Assembly: GCF_901875635.1 (NCBI RefSeq)
Contig: NZ_CABFMN010000108.1
Span: 1-48,055, forward strand
Direction: 5' to 3'
From: Xylophilus ampelinus
GTDB lineage: Bacteria > Pseudomonadota > Gammaproteobacteria > Burkholderiales > Burkholderiaceae_C
DNA: 48,055 bases
The position numbers and the translations under genes were made by a program. Position 1 is the first letter of the stretch; each line of letters opens with the position of its first letter. The notes beneath the pieces were generated by a model that worked only from the letters and a program-made list of their open reading frames with translations, did not search any database and had not been told where the DNA came from. Shown in pieces: positions 1-7,634 of the stretch.

Positions 1-487
1 CCTCGACATCGCGGCCGCGCACGCGCCCGCGCGGGCCGGAGCCGGCGACGCGCGACAGATCGATGCCCTGTCGCTTGGCCAGCTGGCGCGCCCACGGCGT
101 GACGGGTCGGCGCTCGGCGACGGACGCAGTGACCGCGGCAGCGGCACCCGCAGGCGTGCCGGCCCGCGCCGGGCCGGGCGGCGGTGTGGCCGGTGCTTCC
201 GCCGCCTGCGCCGTCCGCTGCGGCTCGGCCGCCGCAGCGCCGCCGTCGAGCCCATCGTCCCAGTGCCCGACCACGTCGCCGACGGCCACCGTCTGCCCCA
301 CGGCGACCAGTGGCGCGCCCATCACGCCGTCGTGCTCGGCGGCGATCTCGCTCGCGGCCTTGTCGTTCTCGACCAGGAAGACGCATTCGCCCGCCTTGAA
401 GCGCGCGCCGGGCGGCACCGTCCACTCGGCCAGCACGCCCTCGGTCATCGTCAGGCCCAGCTTGGGCATCAGCCAGGAGTGGCGCAC
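1..487 (-). CDS. Dihydrolipoamide acyltransferase (E2) of a 2-oxoacid dehydrogenase, N-terminal part
   Basis: This is the first 162 residues of an E2 subunit, which carries acyl groups from E1 to CoA on a swinging lipoyl arm. The gene runs off the left edge of the window. Residues 1-80 form a lipoyl domain, with the lipoylated lysine in the motif ENDKAASEI. An Ala/Pro-rich linker of about 50 residues follows. Then comes a peripheral-subunit-binding domain starting TPWARQLAKRQGIDLSRV and ending GPRGRV. The catalytic domain is outside the window. The chosen start is GTG at 487, four bases after the stop of the enoyl-CoA hydratase, because it places the lipoyl motif MPKLGLTMTEG at residue 7. The gene order E1-alpha, E1-beta, hydratase, E2 indicates one complex. 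The 2-oxoacid it acts on cannot be read from the sequence. Confidence 0.85.
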   Translation of the reverse strand, partial: MRHSWLMPKLGLTMTEGVLAEWTVPPGARFKAGECVFLVENDKAASEIAAEHDGVMGAPLVAVGQTVAVGDVVGHWDDGLDGGAAAAEPQRTAQAAEAPATPPPGPARAGTPAGAAAAVTASVAERRPVTPWARQLAKRQGIDLSRVAGSGPRGRVRGRDVE

Positions 488-491
488 GCGC

Positions 492-1271
492 TCAGGCCCC
501 GGTGAAGTTCGCCTTGCGCTTCTCGAGGAACGCGCGGCAGCCCTCGTGCGCGTCGCGGCTGTCGAGCACTAGGCCGATCATCGCCTGCTCGTGCGCCAGC
601 GCCTGCGGCAGCGGCATCTCGAGGCCGTCGCGCAGCGTGCGCTTGAGCAGCTTGAGCACCAGCGGCGACTTCTCGGCGATGCGCTGTGCCAGCGCCAGCG
701 TCTCGGCGAGCAGCTTCTCGCGCGGCACGGCGCGGTTGACGAGGCCGAGCGTCACCGCCTCGGCGGCGGTGATCTGGTCGCCGGTGAACATCAGCTCCTT
801 CGCGCGGCACAGCGGGATCTGCCGGATCAGCCGCTGCGTGCCGCCGGCGCCGGGGAACAGGCCGAGCGTGATCTCGGGCAGGCCGAGCCTGGCCTCCTCG
901 GCGACGAGGCGGATGTCGAGCCCGAGCAGCAGTTCGGTGCCGCCGCCCAGCGCCCAGCCGTTGATCGCGCCGAGCGTCGGCTTGTCGCAGCGCTCGAAGC
1001 GGGCGATCAGGCGGTGGATGACTTCCGCGAACTGCTGGTAGTGAACGAGGCCCTGGCGGCTGTCGAGGTCGGCGATGTCGCCGCCGGCGATGAAGGCGCG
1101 CTCGCCGGCGCCGGTGACGACGATCGCGCGCACCGCGTCGTCGGCCTCGAAGGCGGCGAGCTCGGTGTCGAGCTCGTGCATCGTCGCCACGTCGAGCGCG
1201 TTCAGCGTCTTCGGGCGGTTGATCGTCAGCAGGCCCACCGGGCCGTGCTTCTCGCTCAGGATATTGGACAT
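492..1271 (-). CDS. Enoyl-CoA hydratase/isomerase (crotonase family)
   Basis: This is a 259-residue crotonase, the usual family length. The oxyanion-hole segments are FIAGGDI (residues 60-66) and GWALGGGTEL (105-114). Both catalytic glutamates of true hydratases are present, E113 in GGGTEL and E133 in LPEITLG, so hydration of a 2-enoyl-CoA is the likely reaction. The start ATG at 1271 lies 8 bases beyond the stop of E1-beta. The gene sits between E1-beta and E2, which ties it to the same transcript. The acyl-CoA it acts on is unknown; breakdown of a ring-derived or side-chain acyl-CoA is a guess from context. Confidence 0.88.
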   Translation of the reverse strand: MSNILSEKHGPVGLLTINRPKTLNALDVATMHELDTELAAFEADDAVRAIVVTGAGERAFIAGGDIADLDSRQGLVHYQQFAEVIHRLIARFERCDKPTLGAINGWALGGGTELLLGLDIRLVAEEARLGLPEITLGLFPGAGGTQRLIRQIPLCRAKELMFTGDQITAAEAVTLGLVNRAVPREKLLAETLALAQRIAEKSPLVLKLLKRTLRDGLEMPLPQALAHEQAMIGLVLDSRDAHEGCRAFLEKRKANFTGA

Positions 1272-1279
1272 GGAAGGGA

Positions 1280-2293
1280 TCACTCCAGGGTGCGCCGCAG
1301 TGCGGCGACGATGCCGGCGGCGCCGACGTTGTAGCCCTGCTCGAGGGACTTGGCGAAAGGCACCGGCATGAAGGGCGCGCCGACGCGCACCACCGGCGCG
1401 TCGAGATCGTCGAAGCCCTCGTCGGCCATCGTCGCGGCGATCTCGGCGCCGACGCCGAAGGCCTGCACCGCCTCGTGAACGACCACCGCGCGATGGGTGC
1501 GCGCCAGCGAGCCGAGCACGGTGGCGCGGTCCCACGGCTGCAGGCTGCGCAGGTCGATCACCTCGACCTCCACGCCTTCGGCGGCGAGCTGGCGCGCGGC
1601 CTCCAGCGACGCGGCCACGGTGGCGCCGTAGGTCACCACGGTGGCGTCGCGCCCGGGGCGCACGATGCGCACGATGCGCGCGGTGCCGAGCGTGGCGACG
1701 GCCGCGCGGTCCACCGGGCCCTTGCTGCCGTACAGCCCCTTGTGCTCGACGAAGACTACCGGGTCGGGGTCGCGGATCGCGGTACGCAGCAGCGCATAAG
1801 CATCTCCCGGATTCGAAGGGCAGACCACCTTCAGCCCCGGCACGTGGGCGAGCCAAGCCTCGAGGCACTGCGAGTGCTGCGGCCCGGCATTCAGGCCGCC
1901 GCCGTGCGGCGTGCGCAGCACCATCGGCACGCTGCACTGGCCGCCGAACATGAAGCGCGCCTTCGCCGCCTGGTTGACGAGCGCGTCCATCGCCAGCGTC
2001 ACGAAGTCCATGAACATGATCTCGACCACCGGCCGCAGGCCCGACAGCGCGGCGCCCACCGCGGCCGAGACGATCGAGGCCTCGGAGATCGGCGTGTCGA
2101 TCACGCGCTGGGGGCCGTAGGCTTCGAGCAAGCCGCGCGTGGCCTTGAACGAGCCGCCAGGCGCGCCGATGTCCTCGCCCATCACGACCACGCTCGGGTC
2201 GTCGGCCATCGCATCGTGCAGCGCCTGCGCGACCGCGGCCATGGTCTTCATCTCGCCAGCCGGCGCCACCGGAGTCTCAGCCACCGCGTTCAT
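1280..2293 (-). CDS. 2-oxoacid dehydrogenase E1 component, beta subunit
   Basis: This 337-residue protein matches the transketolase-like beta subunit of pyruvate, acetoin or branched-chain E1. It pairs with E1-alpha to build the ThDP active site. Visible family motifs are GEDIG at 39-43 and TPISEASIV at about 67-75, where the conserved glutamate that activates the cofactor lies. Further motifs are the segment VEIMFMDF and the TPHGGG stretch. The start codon overlaps the E1-alpha stop in an ATGA, so the two subunits are translationally coupled, as expected for a 1:1 heterotetramer. No E3 (dihydrolipoamide dehydrogenase) gene is visible, but the operon continues out of the window. Confidence 0.92.
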   Translation of the reverse strand: MNAVAETPVAPAGEMKTMAAVAQALHDAMADDPSVVVMGEDIGAPGGSFKATRGLLEAYGPQRVIDTPISEASIVSAAVGAALSGLRPVVEIMFMDFVTLAMDALVNQAAKARFMFGGQCSVPMVLRTPHGGGLNAGPQHSQCLEAWLAHVPGLKVVCPSNPGDAYALLRTAIRDPDPVVFVEHKGLYGSKGPVDRAAVATLGTARIVRIVRPGRDATVVTYGATVAASLEAARQLAAEGVEVEVIDLRSLQPWDRATVLGSLARTHRAVVVHEAVQAFGVGAEIAATMADEGFDDLDAPVVRVGAPFMPVPFAKSLEQGYNVGAAGIVAALRRTLE

Positions 2294-3255
2294 CGTGCCT
2301 CCACGGCGGTGTAGACGCCGGCCAGCGCCGGCGCGAAGGTCGGCGCCGCGTCGGCCCGGGCCGCGGCGATGGCGACCTCGATGCGGGCGGCGATCTCGCG
2401 CCCGGCGTCTTCGAGCGCCGCCTCGTCCACGCCGGCTGCAAGCAGCGTGGCGCGCGCGCGTTCGAGCGGGTCGCCCTTGGCGCCGGGGTCCGGCTCGGCA
2501 GGGCTGCGGTACTTCTGCGGATCGCCCTCGAAGTGGCCGCGCACGCGGTGCGTCATGCACTCGAGCACGCGCGGCCCGGCACCGCCACGGATCGCGGCCA
2601 CCGCGCGCGCGGCAGCGTCGGCCGCCGCGAGCGCGTCGTTGCCGTCGACCTTCTCGTGCGCGATGCCGAACGCCGCCGCCAGCCCCTCGAGCCGCGCGGC
2701 GAACTGGCGCGCGGTGGGCGAGAACTCGCTCCAGCCGTTGTTCTCGCACACGAGCAACAGCGGCGCCTTCCACAGCGCGGCCATGTTGAGCGTCTCGTGT
2801 AGCACGCCTTCGGCCATAGCGCCGTCTCCGAAGAAGCTCACCGCGAGGCCGCCGGTGCCGCGCACCGACTGCGCGATGGCGCTGCCGAGCGCGATCGGGA
2901 TGCCCGCGCCGACGATGCCGTTGGCGCCGAGGATGCCCAGGCTGGTGTCGGCCACGTGCATCGAGCCGCCGCGGCCGCCGCAGATGCCGCCGGCACGGCC
3001 CATCACCTCCTTGAAGAAGGCGTCGAGCCCGAGCCCGCGGGCGAGCACGTGGCCGTGGCCGCGGTGCGTGGTGGCCAGCGTGTCGGCCGGGCCGAGCGCG
3101 GAGGCCACGCCCGCGGCGATGGCTTCCTGGCCGATGCTCAGGTGGATGAAGCCCGGCACCTCGCCGTCGGCGAACAGCCGCGTGAGCGCGGACTCGGCCT
3201 GGCGCACGAGCTGCATCGTGCGGTACAGCGCCAGCAGGCGGGCGGTGTCAGCCAC
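2290..3255 (-). CDS. 2-oxoacid dehydrogenase E1 component, alpha subunit
   Basis: This is a 321-residue ThDP-dependent E1-alpha, which decarboxylates a 2-oxoacid and passes the acyl group to E2. The ThDP motif is complete: GDG at 143-145 and the paired asparagines NN at 172-173. The HRGHGH segment (64-69) and GGRGGSMH (93-100) are typical of the acetoin/pyruvate E1-alpha group. The start is GTG at 3255, which overlaps the end of the upstream crotonase by 8 bases. No other start would keep the full N-terminal helix. The acetoin dehydrogenase AcoA type is the nearest-looking subgroup by length and motif spacing, but substrate assignment is inference. Confidence 0.92.
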   Translation of the reverse strand: MADTARLLALYRTMQLVRQAESALTRLFADGEVPGFIHLSIGQEAIAAGVASALGPADTLATTHRGHGHVLARGLGLDAFFKEVMGRAGGICGGRGGSMHVADTSLGILGANGIVGAGIPIALGSAIAQSVRGTGGLAVSFFGDGAMAEGVLHETLNMAALWKAPLLLVCENNGWSEFSPTARQFAARLEGLAAAFGIAHEKVDGNDALAAADAAARAVAAIRGGAGPRVLECMTHRVRGHFEGDPQKYRSPAEPDPGAKGDPLERARATLLAAGVDEAALEDAGREIAARIEVAIAAARADAAPTFAPALAGVYTAVEAR

Positions 3256-4062
3256 GGCCGGGCACGCGCTTGGGCGGCCACTCGAACGCGCGCGGCTGCT
3301 TGTTCAGGAAGCGCGCGACGGCGTTCTGGTGGTACTCGGTCTTCATCACCATCGCCTGGGCCGCGGCTTCCAGCTCGGCCAGGGTGTCCTGGTCGAGGTT
3401 GAACGAGCGGTTCAGGATGTTCTTCGAGATGCCGATGGCCTGCGTGGCGGCGCCGTGGAAGCGCGCGGCCATCGCGAGCGCCTCGTAGAGCAACTGCTCC
3501 TCGGGCACGATCTCGTAGACGAGCCGAGCGAGCGCGCCTCCTCGGCATCGACCTCGCGCGCCGAGAACACGAGTTCCTTCGCGCGCTGCAGCCCGACGAT
3601 GCGCGGAAGGAGGAAGAAAGCGCCCAGGTCCGGCACGAGCCCGACGCGCGTGAACACCGCGCAGAAGCGCGCGCTCGGCGCCGCGAGAACGAAGTCGCTC
3701 GCCAGCGCGAGGATGAAGCCGGCGCCGAACGCCGGCCCGTGCACGGCGGCGATGACCGGCTTCTCGAGGTTGGCCAGCTCGCGGAACCAGACGTGCAGCC
3801 GGCGGATGCGGTCGCGGTCGGCGAACACCGGGCGCGTCTCGGACGACAGCGACTTCAGGTCGCCGCCGGCACAGAAGGCCTTGCCCGACCCGGCGATGAC
3901 GACGGCGCGCACGTCGGCGCTGTCGCGCGCCTCGTACACCGCCTCGGCGATGCCCTGGCGCATCTCCAGGTCGAAGGCGTTGCGCAGTTCGGGCTTGTTG
4001 AGACGGATCACCAGCGTGGCGCCGTGGCGCTCGCGCAGGACGGAGGGTTCGTTCGAGGTCAT
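3248..4062 (-). pseudogene. Enoyl-CoA hydratase/isomerase family protein with a single frameshift
   Basis: A crotonase is readable over about 270 codons but needs one frame change near 3530-3540. The first part starts at ATG 4062 and runs to EEARSLG; the second resumes with LVYEIVPEEQLL and ends KRVPGRG at 3248. One missing base after the glycine codon explains it. The oxyanion segments FCAGGDL (63-69) and GPAFGAGFIL (109-118) are present. At the first catalytic position there is isoleucine instead of glutamate, and the second acidic residue is D145, as in isomerase-type or non-hydratase crotonases. It may be a real mutation or a sequencing error, because the rest of the gene is intact and its end overlaps the next start in normal operon fashion. 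Confidence 0.8.
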
Positions 4063-4082
4063 GGTTCCAGTCCGGTGTGCGG

Positions 4083-4877
4083 TCACGGGTTCGGCGCGCC
4101 GCCCGAGAGCGCACGCGAGACGACGAGCGCGCGGTCGCGCAGGCCTTCTCCGAGGGCCTTGACCGCCGCGCGCGGAAGCTGCGCGCTGAAACCCGTTCCG
4201 CTGAGCGTCATGACGGGCCGGCCCGACGCATCGAGCACCGCAGCTGACACGCTCGTGACGCCCTTGACGTAGCACCCGGCATCGACGGCATAGCCCTTGC
4301 GCGCGGCGTCGTCGACGCTGCGCAGGTAGGCGTCGAACCCGGGCGAGGCATCCCAGCGCAGGGTGTCGAAGCGCCGGCGCAGTTCGGCGTCCGACAGGCG
4401 GGAATGCGCGGCGATGGCGCGGCCCAGGGCCGAGATGAACGTCGGCAGGCGTTGGCCGATGTTCATGTGCACGCGCATGGTCGCGTCGTTGTCGGCCCGC
4501 GCCACCAGCACCACGCGATCGTCGCTGGCGCGCTGCCACAGCGTCGCGGTGACCTTGTGGCTGGCGGCCACGGCTTCCAGGTGCGGCTGCACCAGGCGAA
4601 CGTAGGACGCCGCCTCGAGCGCGCCTTTGGCCAGCTCCACCACGCCGAGGCCGACGCAGTAGGTCTTGGTCGCCTCGTCGAACACGACCAGCCGCTCGTG
4701 CACCAGGGTCTTGAGCAGGTTGTAGCAGGTGCTCGCATTCAGCTCGAGGTGACGCGCGATGCGGCTGACGCCCACCGGCGCGCCCGCAACAGCCAAATAA
4801 CGCACGATGGCCAGCCCGCTGGCCAGTGCACCCACCAGCTTCTCCGGCCGCTCTGCATGCTCATCCAAGTCGCTCAT
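4083..4877 (-). CDS. IclR-family transcriptional regulator
   Basis: This 264-residue protein has the IclR layout. A winged helix-turn-helix at about residues 15-75 includes VGVSRIARHLELNAST and YNLLKTLV. A C-terminal effector-binding domain follows from about 90 to 260. IclR proteins usually sense small organic acids and control neighbouring catabolic operons. It is the first gene of the E1/E2 transcript, 20 bases upstream of the crotonase. It diverges from the decayed Bug receptor gene across a 90-bp gap, so it probably controls both directions. The effector is not predictable. Confidence 0.9.
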   Translation of the reverse strand: MSDLDEHAERPEKLVGALASGLAIVRYLAVAGAPVGVSRIARHLELNASTCYNLLKTLVHERLVVFDEATKTYCVGLGVVELAKGALEAASYVRLVQPHLEAVAASHKVTATLWQRASDDRVVLVARADNDATMRVHMNIGQRLPTFISALGRAIAAHSRLSDAELRRRFDTLRWDASPGFDAYLRSVDDAARKGYAVDAGCYVKGVTSVSAAVLDASGRPVMTLSGTGFSAQLPRAAVKALGEGLRDRALVVSRALSGGAPNP

Positions 4878-4967
4878 CGCCGACCACCAGGTGATATTGA
4901 CATCCGAACAACGGGAAGGCTACGGTGCTTTCTCCCCAGAGATGCTTATTCTACACAGAGAATTCTC
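4878..4967. promoter_or_regulatory. Divergent intergenic region with a palindrome next to the Bug start
   Basis: This 90-bp gap separates the IclR gene from the plus-strand Bug pseudogene and must hold both promoters. It is more AT-rich than its surroundings. A perfect 10-bp palindrome GAGAATTCTC lies at 4958-4967, directly against the ATG at 4968. It could be half of an IclR operator or chance. No confident -35/-10 pair was found. Confidence 0.3.
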
Positions 4968-5943
4968 ATGCACAACGCTTCACCCACGCTCCGGCGTCGC
5001 CACCTGCTCGCCCTTCCCCTGCTCACCGCCTTCCGAGCACGGGCGCAGGCAGCCTATCGGTCGCGGCCGGTCACGCTGGTCATCGCGAGCGTCTCGGGCG
5101 GCATCCTCGACACCGTCGGCCGCATCGTCGGGCGCGCCGTCGAGGGCCTCGGGCAGCCGGTGGCCAGAACGTGCCCGGCGCCGGCAGCACGCTGGGAACC
5201 GACATCGCGGCCAAGGCGCAGCCCGACGGCCATACGCTGTGCGTCGTGGCCACCAGCCATGCGATCAACCCGAGCGTCTACGCGAAGCTGCCCGACGACA
5301 CAGCGCGCGACCTCGCCCCCGATCACGCACACTGTCAACCTGACCAACCTGCTGGTGGTGCACCCCGATGTCGCCGCGAAGACGCTGCCCGAGCTGATCG
5401 CCCTCGCCAGGCGCGTACCCGGCAAGCTGACCTTCGGCTCGGCAGGCAACGGCCAGTCGAACCACCTGTCCGGCGAGATGCTGCGCAGCATGGCGGGCAT
5501 CGACATCGTCCACGTTCCCTACAAGGGCAGCGCGGCGGCGATGACCGACGTGCTCGCCGGCCACATCTCGATGATGTTCGTCGACCTGCTGTCGGCCATG
5601 CCGCAGGTCAAGGCCGGCAAGCTGCGCGTGATCGCGGCGACAGGATTGCAGCGCTCGGCCGCGGCACCGGAGTTCCCGACATTGAACGAGTCGGGCGTGG
5701 CAGGTTTCAACGGCAACTCCTGGCTCGGCCTCGTCGGCCGCGCCGGCACGCCCAAGCCGGTGCTCTACAGGCTGGCCGAAGTCGTCACGCGCGGCCTGCT
5801 CGTCGAAGGCGTGCGCCAGAGGCTGCTCGAGCAGGGGGTCGAGCCGGTCGTTGGGAACGTCCGAGCAGTTCGCCAGCTCCATCGAGGCGGAGACGCGCCG
5901 GTTTCCAACGGTCGCAAACGCTGCAGGCATCAAGCACGAGTAG
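4968..5943 (+). pseudogene. Bug/TTT-family periplasmic substrate-binding receptor, multiply frameshifted
   Basis: Pieces of one Bug receptor (tripartite tricarboxylate transporter substrate-binding family, usual length about 320) occur in three frames in the correct order. The N terminus has an arginine-rich signal peptide (RRRHLLALPLL, then ARAQA). Frame breaks fall near 5165, near 5316 in a run of five C, and near 5870. Diagnostic segments are NVPGAGSTLGTDIAAKAQ, LTFGSAGNGQSNHLSGEM and HVPYKGSAAAMTDVLAGH, and the C terminus SEQFASSIEAETRRF ends at TAG 5941-5943. Such receptors bind carboxylates in the periplasm. Three breaks in one gene favour true decay, but two are at homopolymers, so assembly error remains possible. 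Confidence 0.82.
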
Positions 5944-6116
5944 CGCCCGGAAGCGGCACTGCCGGCTGCGACGCTCGTCGGGCCAACCGCTTCGGGAAAG
6001 TACCGTGATTTGTCGTGAACAACCTAACGAACATGTGTTTGGCACAGATGATTGCGAAACGCGCTGCGCTGTCGCTTGCAACTTTCCACATCCAACTGAA
6101 CACGGAGGCAATCCAG

Positions 6117-7030
6117 TGAGCCCTCGAAACTTGCTCCTCGGCGGTCTGGCGGCATCGGCAGCGGTCGCCGCACACGCCCAATCGAGCGTCACGCTCTAAG
6201 GGCTGATCGGACGCGAAGAACGGTAACGTGCCCGGTGGCGCGGCTTCCGGCGCGTGCAATGCAGCGGCGGGGTTCGCCGCGGCAACAACGCCCGCCTTCT
6301 GGCGCCGCAACGCATACGTCGGCCTAAAAAGCAGCCTCGGCGAGGTGACGCTGGGGCGCAACTACACCGCCGCGGTGATCAAGCAGGCCGCCACCTTGAG
6401 TGCGCTGCAGTCTGGCATCAACACGGCATGGCGACGAACCTCGCCGCGCAGGGCATCAGCAACGACTTCTGGAACAGCAACCAGATCCGCTACGACAGCC
6501 CCAAGTTCGGCCCGATCGACTTCTTCGCGCACATTTCGCTCGGGGAAGAGGTGACCGGGCGCAACTACGGCGGCAATGTCGGCTACAGCGACGGTCCGTT
6601 GGCGATCTCGCTCAGCTACCACCATGACGAGAACCTCGCCGGCGACGCGGTGAAGTGGATGATCCTGTCGGGCTCCTACAACTTCGGATCGTTCAAGCTG
6701 CACGTCGGCTTGGACGATGTGAACGACGACGAGGGCGTCGTCGGCTTCCGGGTTTCGAAGTTCTGGACCGTCGGCGCGAGTTTCAAGGCAACGCAGCAGC
6801 TGATCGTCGCCGCGCAGTACTGGAACCTCAAGGATTCCGCCTCGTCGAATTCGTCCAAGCAGGTGGTGCTGAACGCCGACTACCTCCTTTCTCGCCGGAC
6901 GTCGCTGTTCGCCATGCTCGGTCACGTGAACAACAAGGACATCGCGGTGCTGCCGATCTGGAATTCCGGCGTCACCATCGCGAACGACAAGGTCTACGGG
7001 CTCGCCGCCGGCGTGCGCCATTCGTTCTAG
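6117..7030 (+). pseudogene. Gram-negative trimeric porin (Burkholderiales type), nonsense codon and frame break
   Basis: The reading begins with a GTG-started signal peptide, LLLGGLAASAAVAAHAQSS. It continues VTL and then hits a TAA where porins of this family have the tyrosine of VTLYGL. After a region that looks shortened, the barrel resumes with RRNAYVGLKSSLGEVTLGRN. It changes frame near 6420-6430 and finishes through KFWTVGASF, YLLSRRTSLFAMLGHV and the typical terminal phenylalanine (GVRHSF). The span of about 300 codons is shorter than the usual 340-390. Intact homologues let small hydrophilic solutes cross the outer membrane. Together with the preceding Bug remnant it looks like a lost uptake pair. 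Confidence 0.82.
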
Positions 7031-7074
7031 ACGGTATCTCCTAGGCTGCCGGTCAAGCGACCGGGAAGCCTATT

Positions 7075-7109
7075 GCGCGGCTCGGGACTTCTCGAGCCGC
7101 GCTCTTTTT
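7075..7109 (+). terminator. Rho-independent terminator after the porin remnant
   Basis: A perfect 10-bp stem, GCGCGGCTCG at 7075-7084 pairing with CGAGCCGCGC at 7093-7102, encloses an 8-base loop. It is followed by TCTTTTT at 7103-7109. It lies 45 bases after the porin stop and is oriented for plus-strand transcription. Confidence 0.9.
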
Positions 7110-7178
7110 GTGGCGACACTCGACGCGCGTCACGAGGCGCAGGGGGGTGCGCGCCTCACGCCGCGGACGCAGCGGCTC

Positions 7179-7634
7179 TCAGCCGCGCGTGGGCAACGCC
7201 TTGGCGCTCGTCGCCGGCCGAAAGCGCGGCAGGGTGATCCGGCTGTTGACCTCTTCACAGACCAGTTCGACCGCCATGCCGAAGTCGACGGACATCGGGT
7301 CGGCATCGACGAGCGAGCTAATCATGCGCGGCCCCTCCTCCAGTTCGACGAGCAGCACGGCATAGGGTGTGTCCTGCTTGAAGGCAGGCCCAGGCGCCCG
7401 GTGCACGACGCTGAAGGAGTGCACGGTGCCGCGCCCGCTTGAAGGCCTGTGCAGAAGTTCGGTCCCCGCGCAGCGCCGGCAGATCGCCTGCTGGCAGAAC
7501 TGCACATGGCCGCAGGCGCCACAGTGCTGCAACAGCAGCCGGCCCTGCTGCAGGCCGTCCCAGTAGGCCTGCGAATCCGCGTCCGGCGTCGGCAGGGGCT
7601 TCGCGTGGGCTTCACTCGGATCGATGCGTCTCAC
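7179..7634 (-). CDS. DUF35 zinc-ribbon/OB-fold protein, thiolase partner
   Basis: This is a 151-residue DUF35 protein. The rubredoxin-like zinc ribbon has cysteines 38, 41, 52 and 55 (HCGACGH and CRRCAG). An OB-fold follows from about residue 60 (GTVHSFSVVHRAPGPAF). Proteins of this type form complexes with thiolase-fold enzymes, for example BbsA with BbsB in benzylsuccinate degradation and the DUF35 partners of Ltp2-type retro-aldolases in steroid degradation. Its start overlaps the thiolase stop in an ATGA, so the two are almost certainly subunits of one enzyme. It is the last gene of this two-gene transcript. Confidence 0.88.
   Translation of the reverse strand: MRRIDPSEAHAKPLPTPDADSQAYWDGLQQGRLLLQHCGACGHVQFCQQAICRRCAGTELLHRPSSGRGTVHSFSVVHRAPGPAFKQDTPYAVLLVELEEGPRMISSLVDADPMSVDFGMAVELVCEEVNSRITLPRFRPATSAKALPTRG

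Noticed and set aside
3525..3545. Programmed frameshifting in the crotonase
   Set aside because: There is no slippery heptamer or stimulatory structure, and crotonases are not known to use recoding. Mutation or sequencing error is simpler.
2369..4162. A 597-codon plus-strand open frame opposite E1-alpha and the crotonase
   Set aside because: It is antisense to genes with clear active-site motifs, and its Ser/Ala/Arg/Pro composition is that of a shadow frame.
7075..7109. The same hairpin as terminator for the thiolase/DUF35 transcript
   Set aside because: Read on the minus strand the T-run becomes an A-run before the stem and no T-tract follows, so it works well only for the plus strand.
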